Assembly: GCF_014235185.1 (NCBI RefSeq) | Contig: NZ_CP060131.1 | Location: forward strand, 2,487,501 to 2,551,500 | Source: Pseudonocardia petroleophila | Lineage (GTDB): Bacteria; Actinomycetota; Actinomycetes; Mycobacteriales; Pseudonocardiaceae | Length of the DNA stretch: 64,000 nt | Direction: 5' to 3' | Shown here: in pieces, positions 30,330 to 39,234 of the stretch | Numbering within the stretch: the stretch's first letter is position 1 | How the letters are laid out: each line of letters starts with the position of its first letter | Translations under genes and position numbers: made by a program | Notes under the pieces: generated by a model | What the model was told of the DNA's origin: nothing | The model's database searches: none | What the model saw: the letters and a program-made list of their open reading frames with translations, nothing else

Positions 30330-31708
30330 TCCCCACGCGCGTCATCGGCGGCCGCTACGTCGTGCTCGCCGAGCTGGGCCGGGGTGGCATGGGCATCGTG
30401 TGGCGCGCCGAGGACCGCGTGATGGGCCGGCACGTCGCGGTGAAGGAGCTGCACCTGCCGGCCGGGCTGCCGGCGCCGGAGCGGCAGCTGTTCCGGGAGC
30501 GGCTGCTGCGCGAGGCCCGCACGGCGGGCCGGCTCAACGACCCGGGCATCGTCACCGTCTACGACGTCGTCACCGACGAGGGCGTCGACCACATCGTCAT
30601 GGAGCTGATCGAGGCCCGGACGCTGGCGCAGGTCGTCGCGGAGTCCGGGCCGCTCGACGAGCGCGACGCCACCGCGATCGGGCGTCAGCTGCTCGCGGCG
30701 CTGCGGGTGGCGCACGAGGGCGGGGTCGTGCACCGCGACGTCAAGCCCAGCAACGTCATGCTCGCCGGGGGCGGCCGGGTGAAGCTCACCGACTTCGGCA
30801 TCGCCCACGCCGCCGAGGATCCCCGCCTGACGACGACGGGCTCGCTGATCGGCTCGCCCGGGTACATGTCGCCCGAGCGGCTGGAGAGCGGGTCGGCGTC
30901 GCCGTCGTCGGACCTGTGGGCGCTGGGGGCCACCCTGTTCCACGCGGTGCAGGGCCACGGCCCCTTCGACCGCGAGACGACCGCCGCCACGATCTCCGCG
31001 GTCCTGCACGGCGATCCGCCGCCCACGCGCACCCGCGGCCCGCTCGGGTCGGTGATCGCCGGGCTGCTGCAGCGGTCGCCGCAGGCGCGGCTGTCCGGGA
31101 TGCAGGCCGAGGCGCTGCTCGCGGCGCCGGGCGGGGCCGCCGTCCCGGACGTCGCGACGACCCCGCTCGCGTCCGCCCCGCGGCGCAGCGCCCGGCCGTG
31201 GCTGATCGGCATCGCCGTCGCGCTGGTGGCCGGGCTCGTCGGCGGTCTGGTCGGCGGCTTCGCCCTGGCCAGGGCGGGTGACCCCGACGTGCGGACCCTG
31301 ACCTACGGCGAGGGCGGCGACATCCCCGTCTACGACGTCTCGTTCCTCTACTGCCTGCAGGTGCGCCCCGATCCCGGCCAGCAGATCGCGAGCAGCGCCA
31401 CCGTCTCCTGCGACGCCCCGCACGCCTCCGAGGTGTTCGCCGTCGTCGACACGTTCGCCGCCTCCAACGTCGTGCCCTACCCGGCCCGCCTGCCGGAGTT
31501 CGCCGCGGCGGCCTGCGCGCTGCGCTTCGACTCCGGGCTGATCGCCGACCCGGGCGGGGTCGCGGTCACCGCGCTGCTGCCCACCGAGGCGGAGTTCGGC
31601 CGCGACAGCGGCAGCGGCTCGTTCCAGGACCGGGACGTCTACTGCCTGCTCAGCTCGGCCGACGGCACCTCCCAGCTCAGCGGGTCACGGCTGGCGGAAT
31701 CGGGTTGA
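30326..31708 (+). CDS. Serine/threonine protein kinase, membrane-anchored
   Basis: A 460-residue Hanks-type kinase. It has a glycine loop GRGGMGIVW, VAVKEL lysine, catalytic loop VVHRDVKPSNVML, DFG (TDFGIAH) and the activation segment GSPGYMSPE. The kinase domain ends near residue 270. A juxtamembrane stretch leads to one helix (WLIGIAVALVAGLVGGLVGGFAL, about 292-314). The outer domain of 140 residues has four Cys and resembles septum-formation/DUF4190-like sensors; it lacks PASTA repeats. It is translationally coupled to xth upstream. The target is unknown. Confidence 0.95.
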   Translation: MIPTRVIGGRYVVLAELGRGGMGIVWRAEDRVMGRHVAVKELHLPAGLPAPERQLFRERLLREARTAGRLNDPGIVTVYDVVTDEGVDHIVMELIEARTLAQVVAESGPLDERDATAIGRQLLAALRVAHEGGVVHRDVKPSNVMLAGGGRVKLTDFGIAHAAEDPRLTTTGSLIGSPGYMSPERLESGSASPSSDLWALGATLFHAVQGHGPFDRETTAATISAVLHGDPPPTRTRGPLGSVIAGLLQRSPQARLSGMQAEALLAAPGGAAVPDVATTPLASAPRRSARPWLIGIAVALVAGLVGGLVGGFALARAGDPDVRTLTYGEGGDIPVYDVSFLYCLQVRPDPGQQIASSATVSCDAPHASEVFAVVDTFAASNVVPYPARLPEFAAAACALRFDSGLIADPGGVAVTALLPTEAEFGRDSGSGSFQDRDVYCLLSSADGTSQLSGSRLAESG

Positions 31709-31722
31709 CCGGCCCTGATGGG

Positions 31723-32208
31723 ATGACGCCCGTGCACCGCAACGTCGAGCTCGTCACCGCCGCCCTGCGCACGGCCGGGGCCGATCCCGCCCGCGTCGCC
31801 CGGCTCCGGGTCCTCTCCGACGCCGTCACCACCGCGGCGTCGGCGGCCGCCGCGCTGGGCGTCGAGGTCGGGCAGATCGCGAACTCCCTGGTCTTCTCCG
31901 CCGACGGGGAGCCGCTGCTCGTGCTCACCTCCGGGGCCCACCGCGTCGACACCGGGAAGGTCGCGGCGCTCGTCGGCGCGCGGCAGGTGCGCCGGGCGTC
32001 GGCGGAGTTCGTGCACGCCGCGACCGGCCAGGTCATCGGCGGCATCGCCCCCGTCGGGCACCCGGCCCCGCTGCGCACGCTCGTCGACCGCGCGCTGGCC
32101 GCCCACGACGAGGTGTGGGCGGCAGGGGGCATCGCGCACGCGGTCTTCCCGACCACGTTCGACGAGCTGGTCGTCGTCACCGGAGGGCAGCCCGCCGACG
32201 TGGCCTGA
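31723..32208 (+). CDS. YbaK/EbsC family aminoacyl-tRNA deacylase
   Basis: A 161-residue trans-editing protein that hydrolyses mischarged tRNA (Cys- or Ala-tRNA-Pro in the family). VGQIANSLVFSADGEPLLVLTSGAHRVD is the core, with the conserved K/N position as Asn. GQVIGGIAPVGHP is the YbaK-domain glycine motif, and AAGGIAHAVFPTTFDELV is the family end. ATG 31723 is preferred; GTG 31732 and TTG 31705 are in frame. It is 14 nt after the kinase stop. Confidence 0.88.
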   Translation: MTPVHRNVELVTAALRTAGADPARVARLRVLSDAVTTAASAAAALGVEVGQIANSLVFSADGEPLLVLTSGAHRVDTGKVAALVGARQVRRASAEFVHAATGQVIGGIAPVGHPAPLRTLVDRALAAHDEVWAAGGIAHAVFPTTFDELVVVTGGQPADVA

Positions 32209-32214
32209 GCGGCG

Positions 32215-32769
32215 TCAGCGGATCCGCGCGTACCGCAGGTACACCGCGCCGGAGTCGAAGGTGCGCTGCTCGAGCCGCCGCAGCCGCAGCTCGGTGCCGA
32301 GCGGGAAGTAGGGCGTGCCGCCGCCGGTGAAGGAGGGCAGGACGGTCATCCGGAACTCGTCGATCAGGTCGAGCAGCGAGGCGGCCAGTGCGGCGCCGCC
32401 GACCGCCAGATCGCCCTCCGTCTCCTCCTTCAGTCGGACCACCTCGGCCACCGCGTCGGCCCGGCGCACCAACCGGCACCCGGGCGCGACGGAGGTCAGC
32501 GAGTCGGAGAACACGATCCGCGGCGTCTCGACGTAGAACCGGGCGAACTCCGCCGTCACGTCCTCCTCGTCGGCCCGTGCGGGCGCCGTCCAGTAGTCCT
32601 CCATGACGTCGTAGAGGCCGCGGCCGAACAGGAACGCGGCCGTGTCCCGGGTCTGCTGGTTCGCGAAGCGGTGCACCTCCTCGTCGGGCTCGGAGAAGTC
32701 GATGCCGCCGGTCGGGTCCTCGACGTAGCCGTCGAGGGAGGTGTTCATCGCGTAGACGAGGGTTCCCAT
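32215..32769 (-). CDS. Dihydrofolate reductase family protein (RibD C-terminal domain)
   Basis: A 184-residue reductase-fold protein. It starts LVYAMNTSLDGYVEDPTGGIDF. TAAFLFGRGLYDVME gives the GRxTYE-like motif, and GDLAVGGAALAASLLDLIDEFRMTVLPSFTGGGTPYF gives the nucleotide-binding GG and late P..G motif. Members are NADPH-dependent reductases of unknown substrate in most actinobacteria. It converges on the YbaK-type gene with 6 nt between stops. Confidence 0.87.
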   Translation of the reverse strand: MGTLVYAMNTSLDGYVEDPTGGIDFSEPDEEVHRFANQQTRDTAAFLFGRGLYDVMEDYWTAPARADEEDVTAEFARFYVETPRIVFSDSLTSVAPGCRLVRRADAVAEVVRLKEETEGDLAVGGAALAASLLDLIDEFRMTVLPSFTGGGTPYFPLGTELRLRRLEQRTFDSGAVYLRYARIR

Positions 32770-33515
32770 GGGGAGGTGGACCGCGCGGCGCGCGAAAACT
32801 CATCGCCCGCTGGTCGCGTTCGCGGCGGATCGGGCCGGGGTGTCCGTCCCGGTGGCGCGGCTCGCGGCCGTGACCCGGCGGTTCGGCGGCGTTCCATCCT
32901 GACTCGGTCGGTGGCGGGCGGGCGGTCGGGACGCGTGGCGGCCCGGTCGTGGGACGGGTGCTGTGGGTCGGGTGTGCCGTGTGATGGGAGCCGGCCTCGG
33001 GGACCGGGTGTCGGGGACCTGGGGCCGGGGCCGGGGATCTGGTGCCGTGGCCGGGGATCTGGTGCCGTGGGCTGTGGCTCGGGACCTGGCGCTGTGGGGT
33101 GGGGATCTGGCGCCGTGGGTTGTGCGTCGGGGATCTGGTGCTGTGGGCCGGGTGCTGGGTGTCGTGGGCCGTGTGGACGCTGTGGTCGGGGACCGGTTCC
33201 CGAGTGGTGGGGTCACCCCGCAGGTCGCTCCGGGCGGGTCGGCGACCGATGCGGGCTCATCCGGTTCGCCCTGCCCGCGGCGGCCGGTCAGCGGTTTCGC
33301 GGCACCTCGGCCGCGACGGGGGGCCGCCAGAAACCATCCGCCCTGTCCGCGGCGCACCCTCTGTCGTGGGTGCGACCTCGAACCGGTCCACGGTGTGTGC
33401 GACCTGCGATGCACCCTGCCGGCCGGAGTGGCCGTTCGCGGCCGCAGGACCTGACTGATGATCACGACCGCCTCCCGGGATCGAGTGCACAGATCGAGAT
33501 GCGCACCCGACCTCG
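32770..33515. other. Gene-free low-complexity region downstream of the HNH gene
   Basis: No convincing gene is found in these 746 bp. Open frames exist in several phases, but all translate to Gly/Trp/Arg- or Pro/Arg-rich strings without domain motifs. The middle (33016-33146) is a degenerate repeat array. The right part (33150-33515) is ordinary high-GC sequence with no recognised signal. Confidence 0.6.
33016..33146. repeat. Degenerate GAYCTGGYGCYGTGG repeat array
   Basis: Six copies of the 15-nt core begin at 33016 (divergent), 33036, 33056, 33083, 33104 and 33132. The spacing is 20, 20, 27, 21 and 28 nt. Cores at 33036 and 33056 are identical. It lies downstream of the DUF222/HNH gene. 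Confidence 0.75.
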
Positions 33516-34721
33516 TCATCCCGCGATGATCTGCGGGACGCCTTCTCCGGTGTGCGGCCGAAGGGTGGATGTGTACGTCCGGCCGACGGGAGTGGTGGTC
33601 GCGATTCCTGTCGGCGCGGTTTCCGCCCGCCATCCCGGCACTTCCCGGACGTGGTTGTGGAATGCGCACAATCCGCGGCCATTGGTGAACTCGGTGCGGC
33701 CGCCGTCTTTCCAGCGGTGGATGTGGTCGATGTGGCGGATCGGGGCGTCGCAGTACGGTTCGCGGCAGCGGTGGCCGTCCCGGGCCCGGATCGACGCGGC
33801 CAGTCGCCCGGTGAACAGCCGACTGCGGGAGTCCCCGCCGATCACCACTCCGTCGCGGGTGATCAGCCGTCGCCAGGTCCTCCGGCCACCGCCGGTGGTG
33901 AGGAACTGGACCGGGACGGGTCCGTGGCCGGCGATCTGCGCGGGCAGCGGGCTGGCGGGGTCGATCAGTGCCTCGACCGGGACCGTCACCTGGATCTCGA
34001 TGTTCACGTCGCGGGCGGTGGCCTGTCCGGTGAGGCGTTCGACGAGGGTGTCGGCCATGATCTGCCCGCGCCCGCGGGTGAGGGGTTCGGGCTGTACGGC
34101 GACCTCGTTCACTGCGGCGGCGAGGGCGGCGTAGCAGGCCACGGCTTCCTCGACGGGCAGGTGGGCGGTCAGATCGGCCATCCCGTCGGCGGCGGGGCGG
34201 ACCGACACCCGGCGGCCGGTGCGGGCGGCCCGGCAGCGGGCGGTGAACTTCTCCGGGGCGACCTGGGCGGCGAGGGACCGGGTGAGGTCGTGGATCCGGC
34301 GCACGCCGAGGGCCTCGACCCGGCGATCGGCCAGCTCCTGATCGACCTCGGCCCGCTCGGCTGGTGAGAGGTGCGCGGTGGCCGCGACGATGGTCGCGGT
34401 CTGGTACTCGCTGAGCCGTCCGGCGGCGAAGAGTTCCCGGACCCGCGTGTGCCCGGAGTGCAGGTCCCGGGCGATCCGGACCCGGCGTCGACCTTCGGTG
34501 GGCGACACCCGGCAGGCGAGTCCGACTTGGGCGGCGATGCTGCGTTCGAGCATCTCCGGGTCGACGTCACCGGCCGCGGTCTGCGATTCGGCGTGTGCTG
34601 TCGCAAATGCGAGAACAGCCTCGGACTGCTCGGCCGCGATGGCCGCTTTCCGTTCCTCGAGCTGCGCGATCCGCTCGATGAGCAGCGCCTCGGAAGGCGC
34701 GCTGGAACGGGTCGAAATCAT
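33516..34721 (-). CDS. DUF222 / HNH endonuclease (13E12-repeat family), SOS-regulated
   Basis: A 401-residue protein. Residues 20-260 are the helical DUF222 domain of the mycobacterial 13E12 (REP13E12) family (LEERKAAIAAEQSEAVLAF, AQVGLACRVSPTEGRRRVRIA). Residues about 315-370 are an HNH nuclease: RDGHRCREPYCDAPIRHIDHIHRWKDGGRT... ending LCAFHNHVRE, with the His/Asn metal-binding set intact. ATG 34721 follows a TACAAT -10 closely. A LexA box lies upstream, as known for some 13E12 genes of M. tuberculosis. Repeat-rich, gene-free DNA flanks both sides, typical of an accessory or mobile setting. The biological role is unknown. Confidence 0.88.
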   Translation of the reverse strand: MISTRSSAPSEALLIERIAQLEERKAAIAAEQSEAVLAFATAHAESQTAAGDVDPEMLERSIAAQVGLACRVSPTEGRRRVRIARDLHSGHTRVRELFAAGRLSEYQTATIVAATAHLSPAERAEVDQELADRRVEALGVRRIHDLTRSLAAQVAPEKFTARCRAARTGRRVSVRPAADGMADLTAHLPVEEAVACYAALAAAVNEVAVQPEPLTRGRGQIMADTLVERLTGQATARDVNIEIQVTVPVEALIDPASPLPAQIAGHGPVPVQFLTTGGGRRTWRRLITRDGVVIGGDSRSRLFTGRLAASIRARDGHRCREPYCDAPIRHIDHIHRWKDGGRTEFTNGRGLCAFHNHVREVPGWRAETAPTGIATTTPVGRTYTSTLRPHTGEGVPQIIAG

Positions 34722-34728
34722 GACTTGA

Positions 34729-34758
34729 TTGTAGCGAAGAATCCGTCCGAGAGCGAAC
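34729..34758 (-). promoter_or_regulatory. Promoter of the DUF222/HNH gene
   Basis: On the minus strand TACAAT (-10) lies 7 nt before the ATG at 34721, with TTCGCT as a possible -35 about 18 bp further upstream. The -35 overlaps the LexA box. Confidence 0.5.
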
Positions 34759-34768
34759 GTTTGTTCGA
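34753..34768 (-). promoter_or_regulatory. LexA-binding SOS box upstream of the HNH gene
   Basis: The plus-strand sequence GCGAACGTTTGTTCGA differs from TCGAAC-N4-GTTCGA only at the first base. It overlaps the -35 region of the HNH promoter, a position suited to repression. Confidence 0.8.
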
Positions 34769-34987
34769 ACATCGAAGGTCGCGATCGGCTGTACCGCCTC
34801 TCTGCGAACTCCGGCGGGGCGGATGAGGTAGCCGGGTGGTTCGTCCCCACGGGTGCGGTCGCGGGCGTACGGCCCGGTCGGCGTGGTGGCGATCGCCGAC
34901 GGATGCCGGCTCGGAGGGCCTCGATGTCATCAGCACGGGATGCAGGCCTAGACCCGGCGTGAGGTCTGGTGGTCTGCCGGCTCCCGG

Positions 34988-35047
34988 CCTCCACCCGAGT
35001 CGCCTCCACCCGAGTCGCCTCCACCCGAGTCGCCTCCACCCGAGGCG
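34988..35047. repeat. 15-bp tandem array A
   Basis: Four copies of CCTCCACCCGAGTCG; the first three are identical and the fourth differs by one base. Confidence 0.9.
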
Positions 35048-35110
35048 CCACCCCGGAGCTCCACTCAGTCGATGTCCCAGCCGCCGTTCCCATCCGCCGC
35101 CCCCCATCCG

Positions 35111-35140
35111 CCTCGTGAGTCGTTGCCTCGTGAGTCGCTG
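35111..35140. repeat. 15-bp tandem array B
   Basis: Two copies of CCTCGTGAGTCGYTG that differ at one base. It shares the GAGTCG core with array A. Confidence 0.8.
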
Positions 35141-35215
35141 TCTCCCAGTCGAGGCCCCGTCCACCGTCTCCCATCCGCCGCCCCGTGAGTGGCCGCCCGA
35201 GAGTCGCCGGTCCTT

Positions 35216-35290
35216 GAAGTCGCCGGCCCCGAAGTCGCCGGCCCCGAAGTCGCCGGCCCCGAAGTCGCCGGCCCCGAAGTCGCCGACCCC
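35216..35290. repeat. 15-bp tandem array C
   Basis: Five copies of GAAGTCGCCGGCCCC; the first four are identical and the last differs at one base. Array C starts exactly 105 bp (seven units) after array B. Confidence 0.9.
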
Positions 35291-35365
35291 CGGGAACCGC
35301 CGACCCGCGGAACCGCCGCCCGCGAGCCATCGCTTCTGGAGCGTCGCTCCTCGGGTCGTTGCTTT

Positions 35366-35393
35366 CTGGCTCCTGGCTCCTGGCTCCTGGCTC
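35366..35393. repeat. 7-bp tandem array
   Basis: Four exact copies of CTGGCTC. Confidence 0.85.
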
Positions 35394-35696
35394 GTCGCCC
35401 CCGGCCTGTCGATTGCCGGTGCCCCGCCGACTCCGGCACCCCGCGCTCCGGGCGCACTGCGCCGCCCACGTGATTGCCCCTGCCCGAGCCGCCGCCCCCG
35501 AGCCGTCGTCCTCAAGCCATCGCCCCCATCCGCCGCCCCGAGCCGCCGCCCACGACACCGCACCGACTCCCGACATCACCTACGACAGCGCGCGCTCCGG
35601 GTGGCCCGAACCGCCGTCGCCACCAGCGGCCCCGGCCGCACCACGACCAGAGCCCGGCCACCGCACCGGCACAGCACCGAGCCGGGCGTCCGGCGA

Positions 35697-36380
35697 TCAG
35701 TCCGGCCGCACCACCGTCCGCAGCCGTTCCCACAGCAGGTCGGCGGTGCCGGGCCGCCACTCGTGCCCGACGCCGGGCAGGACGATCCGCTCCGCGCCGG
35801 GGAACGGGGCGAGGGACTCGTCGAGGGAGGGGTAGTCGTAGCCGGTGGCGCTGCGGGGGCCGACCCCGCCGCCGATCCGGACGCTGGCGTCCGCGTCGCC
35901 GTGCACGGCGACCACCGCGACGGGGCCGGGGTCGGGGCAGGGCGCCACCCGGGCCCCGCCGACGACGCCGATCCCGGCGAGCGTGCGCGACCCGCACGCC
36001 CACGCGTAGGCCATCATCGCCCCGTTGGAGAACCCGACGGCGTACACGCGGCGGGGGTCGACGCCGTCCTCGGCGACCATCCGCGCGACGAGTGCGTCGA
36101 GCCGGGCCACGTCGTCGACGCCCCGCTCGTGCGCGCCGCCGCAGCAGCCGCCGGCGTTCCAGGACCGGTCGACGCCGTCGGGGTACGCGACCGCGACGCC
36201 CTCGATCGCTTCGAAGCCGAGGCCGTGCGCGTCGGCCCCGGTGCCGCCGAGCCCGTGCAGGACGACGACCAGCGGAGTGAGCACGCTCACCCCCGGCCTG
36301 GCCACGGCCGGGGCGCACGCGGTGACCAGTGTCGTCACCAGGGCGGCCGCGACCGCCACCCGTTCCCACCCCCGTCGCAC
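35697..36380 (-). CDS. LpqC-like lipoprotein esterase (PHB depolymerase family)
   Basis: A 227-residue exported esterase. GTG 36380 begins a lipoprotein signal ([15 protein letters not shown]). [18 protein letters not shown] gives the oxyanion motif. [18 protein letters not shown] near residue 110 holds the nucleophile serine (GFSNG). [12 protein letters not shown] (Asp) and VLPGVGHEW (His) complete the triad. WNAGGCCGG is typical of the LpqC/feruloyl-esterase branch. The farther ATG 36461 would overlap the fbiC start and is rejected. Likely anchored outside the membrane. Confidence 0.85.
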   Translation of the reverse strand: MRRGWERVAVAAALVTTLVTACAPAVARPGVSVLTPLVVVLHGLGGTGADAHGLGFEAIEGVAVAYPDGVDRSWNAGGCCGGAHERGVDDVARLDALVARMVAEDGVDPRRVYAVGFSNGAMMAYAWACGSRTLAGIGVVGGARVAPCPDPGPVAVVAVHGDADASVRIGGGVGPRSATGYDYPSLDESLAPFPGAERIVLPGVGHEWRPGTADLLWERLRTVVRPD

Positions 36381-36423
36381 CGCGTCCAGTGGACACGCCG
36401 GAGGCCCGGCTGTCGAGAGCCGG

Positions 36424-36452
36424 TCGACCGCGCGCCGGAGTCGACCTAGTGT
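36424..36452 (+). promoter_or_regulatory. Promoter of fbiC (leaderless)
   Basis: TCGACC (36424-36429), a 17-bp spacer and TAGTGT (36447-36452) precede the fbiC ATG by 7 nt, so the transcript probably starts at or next to the start codon. Confidence 0.55.
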
Positions 36453-36459
36453 CAGTGCC

Positions 36460-39030
36460 ATGGCCCAGACGCTCCCCGAACCCGCACCGACCGACGCCTC
36501 GCTCCGGCGCGCGCTGCGCCGGGTCCGCGACGGGGCCCAGCTCGACGCCGCCGAGGCCGCCGTCCTGCTCGCGGCCCGCGGCGAGCACCTCGACGAGCTC
36601 CTCGCCGCCGCCTCCCGCATCCGCGACGCCGGCCTGGCCGCGGAGGGCCGCCCGGGCGTCGTCACGTACTCGCGCAAGGTGTTCGTCCCGCTGACGCGCC
36701 TGTGCCAGGACCGCTGCCACTACTGCACGTTCGCCACGGTCCCGCACAAGCTGCCTGCCGCGTTCCTGGAGCGCGACGAGGTGCTGGAGATCGCCAGGGC
36801 CGGGGCCGCGGCGGGGTGCAAGGAGGCGCTGTTCACCCTGGGCGACCGCCCCGAGGCCCGCTGGCCCGCCGCCCGCGAGTGGCTCGACGCCCGCGGCTAC
36901 GACTCCACCCTCGACTACGTCCGCGCCTGCGCGATCGCGGTGCTCGAGGAGACCGGGCTGCTGCCGCACCTCAACCCGGGCGTCCTGTCCTGGGAGGAGC
37001 TGACGCGGCTCAAGCCCGTCGCCCCGTCGATGGGGATGATGCTGGAGACTACCGCGACCCGGCTGTGGAGCGAGCCCGGCGGCCCGCACTACGGCAGCCC
37101 CGACAAGGAGCCCGCGGTCCGGCTGCGCACCCTTACCGACGCCGGGCGCGTCGGCGTCCCGTTCACGACCGGGATCCTCATCGGGATCGGCGAGAACCGC
37201 ACCGAGCGCGCCGAGTCGATCTTCGCGATCCGGGCGGCGTCGCGGGCGGCCGGGCACATCCAGGAGGTGATCGTCCAGAACTTCCGGGCGAAGCCGGACA
37301 CCGCGATGCGCAACGACCCCGACGCCGACCTCGACGACCTCGCCGCCACCATCGCCGTCACCCGCATCGTGCTCGGTCCGAAGATGCACGTGCAGGCCCC
37401 GCCCAACCTCGTCGGCGACGAGTTCGCGCTCATGCTGCGCGCCGGCATCGACGACTGGGGCGGCGTCTCGCCCGTCACCGCCGACCACGTCAACCCCGAG
37501 CGGCCCTGGCCCGCGATCGACGAGCTGGCCACGCGGTCGCAGGCCGCCGGGTTCACGCTGCGCGAGCGGCTCACCGTCTACCCGAAGTACGTGCGGGCGG
37601 GGAGCCCGTGGATCGACACGCGGCTGCACGCGCACGTCGCCGCGCTCGCCGGCGACGACGGGCTCGCCAACGAGAGCGCGGTCGTGACGGGGCGGCCCTG
37701 GCAGGAGCCGGACGGCGGGTTCGCCTCCACCGGCCGCACCGACCTGAACTCCTCGATCGACACGACCGGGCGCACCGACGACCGGCGCGGCGACTTCGAG
37801 TCCGTCTATGGCGACTGGGACGCCCTCAAGGACGAGCTGGCGGCGTCGCGGCAGGCCGCGCCCGTCCGCCTCGACTCCGACGTCCGCGCGGGCCTCGCGC
37901 TGGCGGCGTCCGACCCGTCGGCGCTGCTCGACCCGGCCCACCACGACGCCGCGATGGCGCTGATCCTCGCCGACGGCCCGGCGCTGGAGGAGCTCACCCG
38001 CCTCGCCGACGACGTCCGCCGCGACGTCAACGGCGACGAGGTCACCTACGTGATCAACCGCAACATCAACTTCTCGAACGTCTGCTACGTCGGCTGCCGG
38101 TTCTGCGCCTTCGCCCAGCGCGAGCGCGACGCGGACGCGTTCCGGCTCTCGCTCGACGAGGTCGCGTCGCGCGCGGTCGAGGCGGCGCGCGACGGCGCCA
38201 CCGAGGTGTGCGTGCAGGGCGGGATCGACCCGCAGCTCCCCGTCACCTTCTACGCCGACCTCGTCCGCGCGGTGAAGGCCGCCGTGCCCGGCATGCACGT
38301 GCACGCGTTCTCGCCGATGGAGATCGTGTCGGCGGCGGCGAAGGCCGGGGTGTCGATCGAGGAGTGGCTCACCGAGCTGCGCGACGCCGGGCTGGGCTCG
38401 ATCCCGGGCACCGCGGCGGAGATCCTCGACGACGAGGTCCGCTGGGTGCTCACCAAGGGCAAGCTCCCGGCGGCGCAGTGGCTGGAGGTCGTCGGCACGG
38501 CGCACCGGCTGGGGATCGCGTCGAGCTCCACGATGATGTACGGCCACGTGGACGAGCCGCGGCACTGGCTCGGGCACCTGCGCACCCTGGCCCGGCAGCA
38601 GGACGAGAGCGGGGGGTTCACCGAGTTCGTCCCGCTGCCGTTCGTGCACCACAACGCCCCGATCTACCTGGCCGGGCTGGCCCGGCCGGGGCCCACCGAG
38701 CGCGACAACCGCGCGGTGCACGCCGTCGCCCGGCTCGCCCTGCACGGGCGCATCGACCACATCCAGTGCTCGTGGGTGAAGCTCGGCGACGACCTGTCCG
38801 CCGACATCCTCCGCGGCGGCGCCGACGACATGGGCGGCACGCTCATGGAGGAGACGATCAGCCGGATGGCGGGATCGGAGAACGGCAGCGCCCGCACGGT
38901 CACCGAGCTGACGGCGATCGCGCACGCGGCGGGGCGACCGGTGCGCCAGCGGACCACGACCTACGTCGGCGAGCCGTCGCGCCTGGAGCCCGCCGCGGGT
39001 GCGGGGCCCCGGCTGCTGCCGCTGGCGTAG
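36460..39030 (+). CDS. fbiC: FO synthase, fused CofG/CofH radical SAM enzyme
   Basis: An 856-residue bifunctional enzyme making 7,8-didemethyl-8-hydroxy-5-deazariboflavin (FO), the chromophore of coenzyme F420. It uses tyrosine and a flavin-pathway diaminouracil. Two radical SAM halves are present. The N-terminal CofG-like half has Cys82-X3-Cys86-X2-Cys89 (CQDRCHYC). The C-terminal CofH-like half has Cys542-X3-Cys546-X2-Cys549 (CYVGCRFC). Both 4Fe-4S sites are intact. The single-protein fusion is the actinobacterial form. It implies F420-dependent enzymes elsewhere in the genome. Confidence 0.97.
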   Translation: MAQTLPEPAPTDASLRRALRRVRDGAQLDAAEAAVLLAARGEHLDELLAAASRIRDAGLAAEGRPGVVTYSRKVFVPLTRLCQDRCHYCTFATVPHKLPAAFLERDEVLEIARAGAAAGCKEALFTLGDRPEARWPAAREWLDARGYDSTLDYVRACAIAVLEETGLLPHLNPGVLSWEELTRLKPVAPSMGMMLETTATRLWSEPGGPHYGSPDKEPAVRLRTLTDAGRVGVPFTTGILIGIGENRTERAESIFAIRAASRAAGHIQEVIVQNFRAKPDTAMRNDPDADLDDLAATIAVTRIVLGPKMHVQAPPNLVGDEFALMLRAGIDDWGGVSPVTADHVNPERPWPAIDELATRSQAAGFTLRERLTVYPKYVRAGSPWIDTRLHAHVAALAGDDGLANESAVVTGRPWQEPDGGFASTGRTDLNSSIDTTGRTDDRRGDFESVYGDWDALKDELAASRQAAPVRLDSDVRAGLALAASDPSALLDPAHHDAAMALILADGPALEELTRLADDVRRDVNGDEVTYVINRNINFSNVCYVGCRFCAFAQRERDADAFRLSLDEVASRAVEAARDGATEVCVQGGIDPQLPVTFYADLVRAVKAAVPGMHVHAFSPMEIVSAAAKAGVSIEEWLTELRDAGLGSIPGTAAEILDDEVRWVLTKGKLPAAQWLEVVGTAHRLGIASSSTMMYGHVDEPRHWLGHLRTLARQQDESGGFTEFVPLPFVHHNAPIYLAGLARPGPTERDNRAVHAVARLALHGRIDHIQCSWVKLGDDLSADILRGGADDMGGTLMEETISRMAGSENGSARTVTELTAIAHAAGRPVRQRTTTYVGEPSRLEPAAGAGPRLLPLA

Positions 39031-39039
39031 CGTCGGGGC

Positions 39040-39195
39040 ATGGGTGTTCTGGGCAGTCTCTTCCCCGGTCCGGAGATCAGCGACGAGGGCGGCGAGTCCG
39101 GCGACGGGCAGAAGTGGCGCCTCGGGCCGATCGACCTGGAGAACGGCACGGTCGAGGTCGTCCGCGCACCGGAGCCGGAGCCCGAGGCGGAGTAG
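39040..39195 (+). CDS. Small conserved acidic protein (51 aa)
   Basis: A short gene beginning MGVLGSLFPGPEISDEGG and ending EPEPEPEAE, rich in Asp/Glu. ATG 39040 lies 6 nt after TAGCGT (39028-39033), which overlaps the fbiC stop and could drive a leaderless transcript. It is followed directly by a strong terminator, which supports a real 3' end. No function recognised. Confidence 0.65.
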   Translation: MGVLGSLFPGPEISDEGGESGDGQKWRLGPIDLENGTVEVVRAPEPEPEAE

Positions 39196-39202
39196 GCCGT
39201 GC

Positions 39203-39234
39203 GCGGAAACGGTCGCCGGGGCGACCGTTTCCGC
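39203..39234. terminator. Terminator between the small gene and the carotenoid oxygenase gene
   Basis: A perfect 14-bp stem (GCGGAAACGGTCGC pairing with GCGACCGTTTCCGC) with a 4-nt loop, between two convergent genes. It begins 8 nt after the 39195 stop and ends at the stop of the minus-strand gene. Confidence 0.85.

Larger units (their letters stand above)
34769..35696. other. Gene-free, repeat-rich region upstream of the HNH gene
   Basis: No convincing gene. Long open frames run through it on both strands because of base composition, but they translate to short peptide repeats (RLGWR, QRLTR, GDFGA in one minus frame) without a known domain. It holds three 15-bp arrays and one 7-bp array, listed separately. 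Confidence 0.6.

Noticed and set aside
32671..34134. Long plus-strand frame over the repeat region and antisense to HNH
   Set aside because: Gly/Trp/Arg-rich translation from repeats, no ribosome site, and overlap with the real HNH gene.
35216..35290. CRISPR array
   Set aside because: The 15-bp units are directly contiguous with no spacers and there are no cas genes.
34718..35563. Minus-strand frame with GDFGA repeats as a pentapeptide-repeat protein
   Set aside because: The repeats do not fit A(D/N)LXX over enough copies, surrounding sequence is low complexity, and other frames are equally open. Kept as a finding on repeats only.
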